64,000 nt of DNA from Isoetes taiwanensis (taxonomy: Eukaryota > Streptophyta > Lycopodiopsida > Isoetales > Isoetaceae): contig JAJEKV010000026.1 in NCBI GenBank assembly GCA_021234155.1, positions 188,001-252,000 of the forward strand. The letters run 5' to 3'. Numbering within the stretch: position 1 is the first letter of the stretch; each line of letters begins with the position of its first letter. Positions 1-11,189 of this stretch are shown here, piece after piece. A model generated the notes under the pieces. It made no database searches and had not been told where the DNA came from. It saw only the letters and a list, made by a program, of their open reading frames with translations. Position numbers and translations under genes: made by a program.

Positions 1-197
1 CCTACCAAACCTGGCCGAAAAATTGCTGTTTTAGCATAGATAACTTAACCAAACATATCCATATCATACACTATCAAAAAGATCTCGAAGAGAGCTTTTC
101 AAAGCAATAAAAATCATCTCAAACAGAGCTCTGGATCAAAAGTTATGATAAGAAACGTGTTATCGGCGGGGAAACTGCACTACATGCGCCCTTCAAG
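1..197. other. intergenic, no gene seen
   Basis: No credible reading frame is visible. The motif GGATCAAAAGTTAT at 133-146 recurs at 35,836-35,849 in similar surroundings, so this may be the edge of a dispersed repeat, perhaps an LTR fragment. That reading is inference from one shared motif. Confidence 0.3.
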
Positions 198-395
198 CCC
201 TTCATGTGCCCATTATGCACCACACACACAAAAAGAGGGCTTTTGTTGTGAGCCATTTGTTGTTGACCATTGAAAAAAAAGGCTAAAATCAATGGCCCTT
301 CACGTGCCTATTATGCACCACACGCACAAAAAAAAGGGCTTTTGTTGTGAGCCATTGGTTGTTGACCATTGAAAAAAAAAGGCTAAAATCAATGG
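198..395. repeat. 98-bp tandem duplication
   Basis: Two head-to-tail copies (198-295 and 296-395) begin CCCTTCA, run through TTATGCACCACAC, a GGGCTTTTGTTGTGAGCC block and an A-run, and end CTAAAATCAATGG. They differ at a handful of positions plus small length changes in A-runs. No coding capacity is evident. Confidence 0.9.
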
Positions 396-984
396 CTCAA
401 AATGGTGCACTCTAGATATGCGCATTAGTACATCCATTTGAATACATCCGAAATCATAGGAAAACCTTAGTGAAAAGCGTACAAAACCACAAAAGAAAAC
501 CCCTGTTATTATACTACATATTTTAAACCTTGGGGAGAATCATGGGCATCCCCGAATCTAGAATGCAACCCACCTATAATTGGATTTGCATGTTACTTTC
601 GGCCTCCAAACAGACTCGATTTCTTCTTGTGTGGTGTAATGCTTCCCTTGCATGTACATATCCTTGTAGGTGTATCCCGTGGCATTATGATCGAAGCCAT
701 TTCGTGATCTGATGTTCTTGGCAGGAATGGTAAACTTAGGTTAGGGAGCAGGTGCAGAATGTTTTTTTTTTAGGGGAAATGAAAACAGACACTCATGTCA
801 CCAGGAAAAGACAAAAAATTTGAATAGTTAATCATGATAATATTTGAAAAACTAACTGCCCCTCCCACTACAAATTTGGTTTGTCCCACCACCACTACAA
901 CATTCTTTCACCTCCATGCAAAAGAATCTTCAAAGGATAGTCCAGAATATAGGAAGGGATGAGATTGTCCAACATCTACAAAGT
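396..984. other. intergenic, no gene seen
   Basis: AT-rich sequence with homopolymer runs. The short reading frame near 530-712 shows no recognisable motif and is not supported as a gene. Confidence 0.5.
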
Positions 985-1027
985 AGGAAGGAAGGAAGGA
1001 AGGAAGGAAGGAAGGAAGGAAGGAAGG
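985..1027. repeat. (GAAG)n microsatellite, LINE 3' tail
   Basis: About ten GAAG units directly abut the 3' end of the minus-strand LINE. Read on the minus strand the order is LINE 3' end, GGACGATAAAAGTA, then (CTTC)n. The same arrangement in the opposite orientation occurs at 11,161, so this is best read as the element's own simple-repeat tail. Confidence 0.85.
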
Positions 1028-1235
1028 TACTTTTATCGTCCACGGAGACCAATCGGTCTATGGGACCCAATACAAAAATGCACAAAGCGGATTATTGCGG
1101 ATTAAAAACCCCCCACCGAAGGGTTTCGAGGGAAAAACGTGGCGACAATCGGCTTAGCCCGACAAAGCGTGCTAACATATAAAATGCGAAACTCCCAAAT
1201 ATATCTGATCATGCACCACGACTTTGTGTAGTGCC

Positions 1236-1490
1236 CTAATCGGTGGGCAGCCAAAGTGGGGAAAAGGTGACCTCGCGAGGTCCGATACCTCGAATGTATG
1301 ACCCGTGGCGCGTCTTGGCGGTGTGTTCATGAGCAAATGTAAGGGCAAGTCCCCGTACTAAGGGGCGTATCGGCCGGATCGGACCGATTGGGCAACAACG
1401 GAAAGTGTGAGACTCATCCTCAATGGCACCCGTTTGGACAACGGTGAGCTGTCTGGCGGGGCTCCCAATCCACCGCCTGTCTCGATGCAA
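1236..1490 (-). pseudogene. LINE copy A, C-terminal zinc-finger-like remnant
   Basis: The minus-strand frame contains EDESHTFRCCPIGPIR, which fits the LINE C-terminal pattern of an acidic stretch, His, an aromatic or Leu, then Cys-Pro. The matching place in copy B (plus strand, near 10,780) reads VEDEHHALRNAQRYAHI. The similarity of the two supports both calls. The first Cys pair is not clear. The segment lies just upstream of the 3' terminus, as expected for this family. Confidence 0.6.
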
Positions 1491-2144
1491 AAGATGGTAT
1501 TTTTTGTGCGAATGGAGGCAATGAGTGGCGCTTTTGAGGGGTGGGAGCCTTGAGGTAGAGCTTTTGGGCCACAGGCTAACGGGGTTGATGTGCTCCTTGT
1601 AATGGGCCGTTTTGACTGCTCCTAAGTAGGGGTCCCGAAGCTTGCCAAGGAAACAAGCGTCTAGGTACTCCCGGCATGTCGCGATGGGACGCGGTGTCCA
1701 CTACCGCGCATCGTGCTCTTGCGTTCCATCGGCGAACCAGCGATCTCTCTTACCCCTCCAGCGGGCCCTAAGCGGCTGCGGACCCATTACCCGCGGTGTA
1801 AGCCGGTTTTGCGGGGCCGAGCATCACCCATAGTAACCACTTTACGAAAAAATAGGCGATGTGTCTATCAAGGGCTTTTCATTTGAAGCGGCAAGAATCC
1901 AGTTTCTGCAGCGGGAATCGATAGAATTTGAAGGTTTCACCCCAAAGCGCTTCGTGCCAAAATGCCATACGCATCTGCTCCCAAGTCATTCAATTCGCCA
2001 AAGAGATGGCCAGGGCCCAAACCCGACCCGTCTGAGGAAGGACATGCCCGACCCGGTCTTTCGAACGGATGTGGTGATGGCCCCAATCATAGAAGGCTCT
2101 ACGGTGGCTGTTGTTTACGCATGGCATAAAGCTTTCGGCTGATG

Positions 2145-3115
2145 TCACCCCTTTGGCGGATAGGCGCCTCCCGCCGGGCGAGGAGGGAACTCCACCCTAG
2201 GTACTTGTAGGTGGGCGTGGCGTCCGCAATTTGTCCCGATATGTGAGTCACGGGGAGGCATGGGGTGGCGTGAAGAGGATATGAGAACCACCACGGTCTT
2301 GGCGGTCCGCAGCGCATGTGCGTAGCGACAAAATGTGTCTGCAGGGCATCGAGGTGAGGCGCATAGCATAGGGGTGTGGGCGGCCGGGGCCAACATCGTC
2401 GCATAGATGGTGGCCGGATGACCTGGTGCATTGGCTGTATGCCATCCCCCATGCTCGATGGCGAGGGCTCTAAGCGTCAATGTAGAGGCCAAAAGTGTTG
2501 GCGAGAGGGGCAACCCCTTGGGACCCCGATACTCACGGTGAATGCTTGGCCGTCGGCTGCATCCTGCCAAAACAACTCTCATACAACACAGTATATGGCA
2601 TTACGCACAGGGCGGCGGAGGTGATTGGCCTTGATCTAACCCTGACTTTTCAGGGGAACCGTATCAAAAGCCTTCGCCACAAAGTCCACAAAGCGACAAT
2701 ACAAGTCATCCCGATGATTCTTACCTGTCTTCAATCGTTACTGCTGCGGTGTAAAGATATGGTCAATCGTTGAGTGGCGGGGTCTAAAGCTTTTTTGTGT
2801 GAGGGCTTCGCACATCCGCTACCTCGCCTTGTGGGGTCAGCTGCTGCTCGAGAATGCCCGATATGGTTTGGCAAATCGAGCCCTCGACCATGATCGTCCG
2901 GAATTGGTGGGGCCGGTGTGGGTCGCCGCCTTGTGAATGGGAACAACCACGCTTGTGGTCCATTGTCGGGGAGACCTTCTGCAATGCTTCTGTTGAGCAG
3001 GGGTAGTGAGGGCTAGGCCTTGGCTGCCACATCCCATTTGAAGTAACTTCGGCCTGCATACCATGGTCAGTGCTGCCTTCCCATTAACCCGGCCGTTGCG
3101 GGCCCTCCTCAACAT
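2145..3115 (-). pseudogene. LINE copy A, reverse transcriptase remnant
   Basis: RT blocks appear in order across shifting minus-strand frames: SVVVPIHK near 2,945-2,975, FRTIMV then GILEQQL near 2,850-2,910, GLPLSPTLL near 2,487-2,513, the catalytic region at 2,395-2,406, and TAKTVVV near 2,300. At the catalytic site the bases read TATGCGACGATG, one base short of a Tyr-Ala-Asp-Asp reading, so one frame gives Cys-Asp-Asp and the Tyr-Ala lies in another. RT would copy LINE RNA into the genome; this copy cannot. Confidence 0.75.
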
Positions 3116-3857
3116 CCTCCTCCACGAGAACCAATGGGGGCCATCTGGGGGGTATGGGCGTCTGCGTCCCCTGGTGGGTCATAGAGCTGCTGCAAAATAC
3201 TCATTCCCCTTTGCACAGGTGTGATGTCCCCAGCCAGGCTGGGCTGGCCTTGAAGCACTCTGCTAAAAGGTTCGAGGATGAGTGTCGGCCGGGCGAACAT
3301 CTCCCCGATGCACAGCAAGATGCACTGCGCCTTTGTCTCGCCGGATAGGCGTGATGCTTGTGTGGTAACCCTGGCGGTACACGGATCGAGAATGTGGCCG
3401 GCTGCAGCTTGCGTTCTTTACATTCGCATCAAACCATGGGATTCTGGCGGGAATGTTATTCCTGACCTGGCGGCGAGGGTGCGGGTCTGCCAAAGCACTG
3501 TCCGTACATCCGTAATAGCGAAGTCGGTGGTGCATCTAGTTGCTCTAGTGTGGAGGTCCTGCGAATTGCGGGAGGGGCATCCATGAGCATCTCGGCGTAG
3601 TCCTCTGCACGCTCATAATCTAGTCTCTAGGATGGGGCTGGCATAGTGGGGATTACGGCTTGCCAAACCAGGCCAAATAAAGTGGGAGGTGATACGAGTC
3701 GACCTCCTCATCCCGTATCGGTGCCCACCGAAAGCTTGGCGATGAGATGCATATCTTTCGCAACTCTGAGCACATAGTCCACCACACTAGACCCTCCCCA
3801 CGATTTGTCATGCATGTGCACTGAGAATCGAACCCCTTTGTGATGAGCCATTGCAAA

Positions 3858-4872
3858 TTATGAAGTAAAAAATACCACATAGCAGGAGCAAATGCGCCAA
3901 AGCGGCGACCTGGCTGTCATCGATCCTAAATTGGCGAGGTTGTTCTGCGGGGCGTAGGCTGCGGGACATCGTCGGCCGAGGGGGTCAAGTCGCATGGGCT
4001 GCTCTACTCTCGTCGGGTGCATTGAAATCTCCAAGAAGGGCGACCCTACCCAAGCTCTTTGGTCTTGCTGTATGTCATCATATAGATCGACATAAGGGTC
4101 CATCCTATCCGCATCGGGGGTGGCTGCGATAGAAGGTGCTCTGCGTGAGGGAAATAGCGCGGAAAAGAGGGTTGCCAGCGGTATTATGCACACGAACCCA
4201 CAAGTACCGGTTGTATGCAATGCGCTTTACGGAGGGTAACCGAATGTGCCAAGGTTGTCCGGTGGTAGCAAACCACTCCACCATGACCCCTACGTCCATG
4301 CAGGTATTGAAGACCAGAAATGTTGGTAACGGCCGGATCGGTGCTTTGTGCCCGGCATGCTCCCATGTCTCCATGAGAAAGATGAGATCCATATCGGCTG
4401 CTATGGAGTTCGGATCCCCCCTTCTACCAAGGGAAGCCTCGACAATTCCATGAGACCACCCGGAGGCACAATTCCTATTTGTCGTGAGGGGATGGTATCT
4501 TGCCCGGAAGTCGTGGGGAGGGCGGGAAGCGAGGCGAAAGTGAAAGTAGATGGGCCGGCTGACATGTGGGGAGGGCATGGAGTGCCGTGAGGGGCGAGGA
4601 GTAGGAGCTTGAGGAGAAGGGGGGCCGTGGTAGGAGAAGTAGAAGCGAGGGACCCGTTCACGGTGCCGGTTGGGGCTGCCGAAGTGCTGCGGTGATAGCT
4701 TGGTGGCCGGAAAATGTGCATCTGCCCGAACCAATCTGCGGTACCCCGGTGGCGAATGCATCCCCGACCGACAAGCTCTGTCTGCGTGCCTCTGTTGTGC
4801 ATGGGTGTGGGGTCTCGGTCCGCCGTCTGAGAGATGTCCCCTTGACATCGGCCTGGCGCAATATAGCGTCAC
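3858..4872 (-). pseudogene. LINE copy A, APE-type endonuclease remnant
   Basis: Minus-strand frames give DLIFLMETWEHAG (the Glu-Thr motif of the endonuclease/exonuclease/phosphatase fold), then GGVVCYHR, YLWVRV, SQSTFY and DPYVDLYDDI, all in the order seen in LINE endonucleases. The segment falls in two overlapping frames (4,105-4,872 and 3,858-4,220), so at least one frameshift lies between. This domain nicks target DNA in active elements. It sits directly upstream of the RT remnant. Confidence 0.7.
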
Positions 4873-6105
4873 GCCTGTGCATCCATAACCGTGAATATGA
4901 CAATGCGGTCCATCGCCCGTCTTTGAGCCCCATGACGGGCCTTTCGAGAAATGTGAACCGACCCCCGGGGAATGTCATCGTCGAGAATGTGTGTTAGGAT
5001 GTTGTGGTGAGACTCTCCCCTGCTTACAGCATGCCTCGAACTACAGTTGTGGCCTCTGCACTGCGCTCACAGGGTTCTGACTGCCCGAGGTCAAAAAAGG
5101 TAGGCGAGGCGGGGGTTTATCTTTGGGGGTGGTGGTGATGGCTGGGATGGCGTGGGGTGGCTGGAGTGCAGAGGCGGCGGTGGGGGTCGCTGTTGCAGCG
5201 TGGAGGCTGTGGCCGGGGGTATGATGCGAGCGGCGCTCGGCCACAATGGTCCGGGAGCCTGACTCTTCTACCCGGGGGGCTTTGGCTTCTTTGTAGCCAT
5301 CTCACCGCTGCTTCTTTGCGGTGACTATGAACCTCGGTAGGAGACCACGGCCCCTGTCTATGGATGGTTGCCGCAACCCACGGAGCTCCGATTTCTGAGT
5401 AGCGAGGGCGTGCTCGAGCCCAGCTTCAGGCGTGCAGAGGCGGGCTTGCTGCCCCGATCGTACTCACGAAGATCGAAGCTGTAATGCGGCTGCATGCGCA
5501 AGAGCAACTGCGCTCCCCGTGCCATGGTGGTGGTTGCCTCCACCTCGGAAAAGGCGAGACACCGTGACCATCGTCTCTGCATTGCGTGCTCCCTCTCCGT
5601 GTCGGGGTGTCGGTGATGAACCGCGAGTCTAGGTGGGCCCGCATGTCGGCGACCTCTGCACGGCTTTGTTGCGCTCGAGGTGTGCGGGCCAAGGCCATCT
5701 TCCACATCGGCGTCGCGGGTCTCGGACCTGTGATGCGGTTCTTCTTGACCACCATTTGTCTTTTGAGCACATGGGGCAGAGGACTCCATCTCCCTTTGTC
5801 ATGCGGCCAGGCAGACGCTTTGTTAGCCTCAATCACGAGCACTGTTAGCCTCCCTCCCGCTTTGATGTGGCTCCAATTGTCTGGCCGAGGCAGGAGTTCC
5901 TATGTGGTCACGAGCAATCAATCCCTTCCGGTAGGCTCATTTGAGGGGCCTTAGCCTTAGCAGAGCCTCCTTCTTCATGGAGGATGACTCTCCCACATCC
6001 ATGATGGCTGATCGGGACCGTTTGTCGCGGCGGTCGCCTTTGATTTCCCGGTGGCCCATCCTCTGTGGCCTCTCAAGTTTGAGGGGTCTTGGGGGTTTTG
6101 AGGAA

Positions 6106-6400
6106 GGGTGCTTAGAATCCAATTTGGGGACTCAAAAACGCGGGTAGAGCACCTTTTGGGGTGGGGGGTTTTGGGGGTTCCAAAGTTTGAGGGGTCTCTG
6201 ACGCTTAAAGGGTGCTTAGAATCCAATTTGGAGACTCAGAAAGGCGGGCAGAGCACCTTTTGGGGGTTTGGCGGTTTTGGGGGTTCCAAAGTTTAAGGGG
6301 TCTCTGGCTGCTTAAAGGGTGCTTAGAATCCAATTTGGGGACTCAGAAAGGTGGGCAGAGCACCTTTTGGGGGTTTGGGGGTTTTGGGTCTAGAGAGAGA
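6106..6400. repeat. three tandem units of about 105 bp
   Basis: Units start at 6,106, 6,210 and 6,317, each with GGGTGCTTAGAATCC, a GGGCAGAGCACC block and a G/T-rich run ending in TTCCAAAGTTT. A partial unit precedes 6,106. They lie at the upstream (5') side of LINE copy A, where LINEs often carry a 5'UTR or promoter made of tandem monomers. That role is inference. Confidence 0.85.
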
Positions 6401-6438
6401 TTGTAAACCCTAGAGAGAGAAAGCCAGAAAGGGGCAAA

Positions 6439-6879
6439 TCAAGGGGGTCTATGCAAGGGGAGTGAGGGCGCTAGAGAGAGGGAGTAAGGCGCTGGGGAGG
6501 GCGCTGGAGCTGGGGAGAATATGTCTAACAATAGCTTAGCTTCAACATGACTTAATTGAAGCTCCTTGATCCAATCATTAAAGCACTCCATACTAGCATT
6601 TATTCCAAGAGTTGAGGACCTCCAAGGAAGCGCACAAGGCTGATCTTTATTAGAATTGGCACCAAGGGGCGCCAAGGCACCATCCATCGAAGCATTAATG
6701 CCATTCAAAGCACTTGTACTATTCGGTGCATTAGCACAGGGTGCCAGTGCAAGAAAATCACCTTCTTGAAAGATATTCTCGCCAAGAGCCAAAGGGTTAA
6801 TTAACATGCAATGCCAAATTTCCCCCTGCACCAGCGTGGATACAGGAGATTTTGCAGGCAATTTGGAAGTTGAGGCCAT
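6439..6879 (-). CDS. unidentified 146-codon reading frame
   Basis: Open minus-strand frame. The N-terminal 125 residues look of ordinary composition and the C-terminal 25 are Pro/Ser/Leu-rich. No domain, signal peptide or membrane segment is recognised. It lies upstream of LINE copy A in the same orientation, so it may be part of an ORF1 region or a chance frame. I cannot choose between these. Confidence 0.2.
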   Translation of the reverse strand: MASTSKLPAKSPVSTLVQGEIWHCMLINPLALGENIFQEGDFLALAPCANAPNSTSALNGINASMDGALAPLGANSNKDQPCALPWRSSTLGINASMECFNDWIKELQLSHVEAKLLLDIFSPAPAPSPAPYSLSLAPSLPLHRPP

Positions 6880-6899
6880 TCCTTTTCAAAGGGCCCGAA

Positions 6900-8430
6900 A
6901 ATATCAGAGGCAAAATAGCTATCAGCCGAAATCTGAAACCTACGATGCTAAACATCTTAGGAAAGAGATTTGAATCAGCTTTTTAAGGAGCCAAATAACA
7001 CCTAAATCCGAGGTCGGTAGCTCAAGCTATGAGCATAAATGTCAAGGCCCTAGGGCGCGCCATCTCCCCTCCACTCATGACCACATTCTCTGCTCAAAGC
7101 AATTTCTATATTTTGGGTTTGATATGATGTGTTTTTAAAACTCCAAATTGATCTTTATTTTCTCATGAAAACTATTACTTGGGGTAGACTTGCACGTATC
7201 CAAGTTATGGGCATTAGGCATAGTGTCTGGTTATAGAGGTTATGTATGAGCATTCTGTATGGTTTAGCAAGCATATGATATCGAGCATAAATATTATGAT
7301 AATCTTTTATCTTACTTTGCAGGTTTTGTGGTTCACATTTACTCTTTGCTAATATATATTCTACAGATATGTGCTTGTGGTCCTTAGATAGTTTCATCAC
7401 AATTGGTTCATTCTTTCCACTCTTTTAGCTTGCATCACGTTTTGATATTCCTAATGCTCGCACTATTTCCATGTACCACATGGCCTTCATCTTTTCTAGT
7501 ATATATTTTATTTCATTTATTGCATTGAATCTTATTTCTATTCTCTATGACTTGATGACATTGATATTATTACCCTGTTAGTCCAGGTATGGTCTTTGAT
7601 TTTGTTTTTCAACATTTTTTTAATACTATGTGTTCCATTTTATTGTGGTCAATTCTTATATTGGCGATCAAAAGTCAATTAAAAATTGGAAGATATAGTC
7701 CATGTGGATGCTGGCATCTCGAGTCGACATAGATTAGGATCATTTTCAAGTTAGGGACAACATGGTTCGATAAGGAACTAACTTCTTTTTATGTTGGTCT
7801 TTCTTTAACTTTTGCATATAATTGCTTCGTTGGATTTCCTTGGCATTTACATATCCTGTCATGTATTGGCTAACACAATGGATTCTCTTTCCCATGTTAT
7901 GGAGTTCGTGAATGTGATTGACATTGTTCTTATTTTGGGCATGGTGTGTGGTTGGCTCAAGTTTTTTTGGAATAATCAAATTGCTCTTAGAATTGGTTTC
8001 ATAGACATCTTGCGAGTCCTTACCTTTACCCATGTATTAATAGGAGTACTTTGCATCTTTTTGCTGTATTTGCATTGTATCTAGATGAAAATGATTATAG
8101 CACAAGTTGTTTGGTGAATCAGATGTTTCTAGTATCTTGAAATTGGAGTGAAGCCTTTGTCGGATGCATTTGTTATGGCTTGGTTAGTCATGTCAGTTCA
8201 TTTCGCGTAGCTTCTAGTTATTATTGGTCTAAGCATCCAGTTCCTGCAGCTTCATGGTTTTGTAGGGCATGGAAACTTTTGCCCAATCTATTTTCAGCCG
8301 AATTCTTGGTCCATTACATCGAGTCTAAGTTCTAAGTTCCATGGTATGTATTTTAGGTTTAAGTTGTCATCTGTTAATAGTAATTCTCTATATTAATGTT
8401 TCCAAAGTACTTAAAAGAAAGGGAGGGGGG
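6900..8430. other. AT-rich spacer between inverted LINE copies
   Basis: About 1.5 kb much richer in A+T than the LINE copies on either side. Short frames (for example 7,155-7,400 minus and 7,812-8,084 plus) lack motifs; the latter is hydrophobic but not convincingly a membrane protein. No repeat of its own was found. Confidence 0.5.
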
Positions 8431-8434
8431 GAGG

Positions 8435-11160
8435 GAAGGACTTTCTATCCACTTTATGTCACTTTGGATTGGAGGCACTCAGTGGCGTGGCCACAAGATA
8501 GGCATCCCCGCGGTTTGGGATACAACCCGAACTATAGGAAGCAAGCAGGATATGAGGTGGAGCTTGAACGTGAGCTACAGGGGTTTGATACCCTCTATAC
8601 ATTGCATGATAAGTGTGAATGGTTGGTGAAGGCTTTACCGCGGCGGCGGTAAATGCTTCGGCAAAGAAGAAAGCTCCCTGTGAGGACAGCGTGCAATTCC
8701 TCAAAACCCCTAGTTTGCCAGCGGAATGTAAGGCTCTAAAGAGCCAACCACGCACCATCTCGGATCCACGGCTTGACCCACGGGCCATTGAGACTATAAG
8801 GCATTCTTGAAATCCAAAAAGCATCGCTACATTGCAGAAAATCAGCAACGATGTTTGATCTAATCGATGATTGAGTCAAAAGCCTTTTGGCGTAGAGTGT
8901 TGTATAAGAGGCATCAACCACTGAAATGTTACCGCGCACCCGGTGGAGCGGGTTGGAGGAGTTGTATGACCCCCGGGAGCAATTGGCGGCGTGCGAGATC
9001 AACTAGGAGAAACCTTTGCGGCTCGAGGCGGATATCCACGGGGTCTTAGGCATCTTGCTAATGATAAAGCAAAAGGACTTGCGAGGGACTTGGCCGAATT
9101 GTTGAAATGGGAGTAGGCCAGCTTTGCTTCCGGACCTTTAGCGGGGATAATCAATGGGGAGCCATGGAGGGCCTCCGGAATGGATGGTTAGCAAAGGTCA
9201 CTATTCATAAGGCAGGAGCGGGGATGACTCACGCCAACTATCCGATATGATCATGGTGAGCCCGTTACTGCGCCAAAACTTCTAGCGAGGTCTTGCTGGA
9301 GAAAAGTTAACGGAATGGGCGGAGAGGGCGGAGTGCGTGCAGTTGGTCAGGCAAGTTTTCGCCCGCCCGCTCCACAGTGATCATATTTTTTTACTCTCGG
9401 AATCCTTATGGAAGCTAAGCGCCCAATGCCGGCGTGACATGTGTTGCTTTTAAAAGTGGATTTTTAAGGCGTCATATGTCACGGTCCCTCGGGACTGTTG
9501 TGGCGACGCTGCGTAAGGGAGCTACATGTCCCACATGATTTTTGCGAATGCCATCTAAGGTATATGATGGAATATATGCCACTTTGCCTACATCGGACCA
9601 CTTGGGGTGAGCAAAGCACCATTGGTGTTAAGCGGGATGCACGTTATCTCCAACGCTTTTGGACTCTATTGACAAGTTGGAGACCTAGATGCAAGAACAT
9701 GGAGATGGTGGCCGCGCGGTTGCGAGAGAGGCATGCTCTGATAAAACAATTGCTCTATCACACGGCGACTGGGCTTATTATCCCATACCGCGGGGAGTAT
9801 GCGGGTGAACATTTGGATGCTCTCGATCAATTCTACGTGACATAGCAGGAATGGCAAATAACCAACGAAAACCAAGTTGTTGCCAATCACATCTCGCAAC
9901 ATGATATCCCGGACTTCTATTACAGAGGACAAAGGATGGAAGTTGTAAGGACCTTTAAGTATCCGGGAATCGATTTTTTCTACTAACATGCTATGGGATG
10001 GCATGTGTAGAAAGAAGGGTCGGTAGCGGGATGGAAAGCCACGTATGCAATCTGAGAATAGTATCCTGAGAATAGATCTCTGTGATTAGACGCATAAAAC
10101 ACACTTGTTCCGAGCACTCATGGAACCCGATCTTCTTTGTATGGGGTAGAGGTGCGGGGCCCGGCGATTAGCAAAGGGTACTTGGGATAAGATAGAGAGG
10201 GATCTTTGAAGGCTTTTCGACGCATCTGACTTAGGGCGTCAAGGACGGTGCCTTATCAATTTTGCTATATGAGACTGGCTTTTGGCCCTAGCGGCGATAC
10301 GCTATCTTGCTTGAGCACCTTGCGTATTTCCATAAGGTTGGCGAAATGGATGCACAAAATCTTCCTCGGGCTACGATTATTGGCACAAGAGCCGCAATGT
10401 CAAAAGAGTATGGCAAGAGCATTGTAGGGGATGGTTCGCCGCGATGGTCCATAGACTATCAACACATTGTGGAAATGTGGGATATCGCAGAGCAAAGAGT
10501 CGCATTTGAATCGCGGCGCTTTCTTTGCCCTACCGTGGGATCGCCCACTCTTGCAAAGCCCAAAAGCAGGAACACTACCATTGCGGTCAATCCATCGGCT
10601 TGAACACGCCCCCCACAAGCATCGAGAAGGCACACATTTCCACCAAGAAATGAAGAGCTATATAGCTGCAATAAGGGGATTGGGGTCCCACCATCACCGG
10701 TGAGCCGGGCATTTGGGGAGTGCGGATGGAGGCGGGGAATCCCGGCATGAGAGATTATGCCGATCTTTGTCACATGCGGATAGTGTAGAAGATGAACACC
10801 ATGCTCTGAGGAATGCCCAAAGATATGCACACATCGAAAGCGGCTCATTTAGATCTCCGGATGCTGCGAGATAGCAATTACCAATGGCTGGCCGCCCGAC
10901 ACGGTGGCTTGCGTCTTCGCGTCCTACATACGCAAAGTCTCCGCCAAGGAGTCCCTCACGCGGCCTGAGGAATTTGGGCCCAAATGGGCCTCTCAACGCC
11001 TACTACAAGGGTTTTTCCTCCCATCACGAGTTTTTTTTTCATCCATGGTAGAGACATTGTCACCGGGGTTTCACGTGGTTTTATTTTGTGTTTGGAAACT
11101 TTCCGCTATATTGTAAAACCGTCTCATAGGCCAGTTGGTCTCCGTGGACGTTAAAATATA
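8435..11160 (+). mobile_element. decayed, 5'-truncated LINE, copy B
   Basis: Plus-strand, GC-rich remnant of the same LINE type as copy A, lacking the endonuclease. It enters upstream of RT, shows RT blocks (9,290-9,840), an FKYPGI block (about 9,940-9,975), the C-terminal acidic/His segment (about 10,775-10,840) and a 3' end reading GGTCTCCGTGGACGTTAAAA before a (CTTC)n tail. 5' truncation is the usual outcome of target-primed reverse transcription. Its 3' end is a clear relative, but not a close copy, of copy A's 3' end. Confidence 0.8.
9290..9990 (+). pseudogene. LINE copy B, reverse transcriptase remnant
   Basis: Across shifting plus-strand frames one can read GQASFRP near 9,345, LLWRRCVRELHVPHDF at about 9,496-9,543, then LSPTLL followed by IDKLE at about 9,645-9,680, HLDALDQFYV at about 9,810-9,840, and VVRTFKYPGIDF near 9,940-9,975. 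The stretch LLYHTATGLI occupies the place of the Tyr-x-Asp-Asp box, and no Asp pair remains there in that frame. The copy is therefore inactive. Confidence 0.75.
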
Positions 11161-11189
11161 CTTCCTTCCTTCCTTCCTTCCTTCCTTTA
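11161..11189. repeat. (CTTC)n microsatellite, LINE 3' tail
   Basis: Seven CTTC-type units follow the plus-strand 3' end of LINE copy B after GGACGTTAAAATATA. This mirrors the tail of copy A at 985-1,027 and marks the right edge of the inverted LINE pair. Confidence 0.85.

Larger units (their letters stand above)
1028..6425 (-). mobile_element. decayed LINE (non-LTR retrotransposon), copy A
   Basis: A GC-rich, frame-broken non-LTR element on the minus strand. From 5' (right) to 3' (left) it shows tandem GC-rich repeats (about 6,100-6,400), a Pro/Arg-rich stretch (5,040-5,850) that may be ORF1 remains, an apurinic-type endonuclease (3,860-4,875), reverse transcriptase (about 2,145-3,100), a C-terminal zinc-finger-like segment (1,236-1,490), and a microsatellite tail. 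The domain order EN-RT-finger is typical of APE-type LINEs. Frames shift many times, so no protein is expected. The 5' boundary is uncertain; it is placed where the GC-rich repeats stop. Confidence 0.8.

Noticed and set aside
916-1182. 88-codon frame containing RKEGRKEGRKEGRK
   Set aside because: It is the (GAAG)n tract read in frame.
1028-11160. A single 10-kb DNA transposon with long terminal inverted repeats
   Set aside because: Each arm carries LINE domains in the order expected for independent LINEs with 3' tails outward, and copy B lacks the endonuclease present in copy A.
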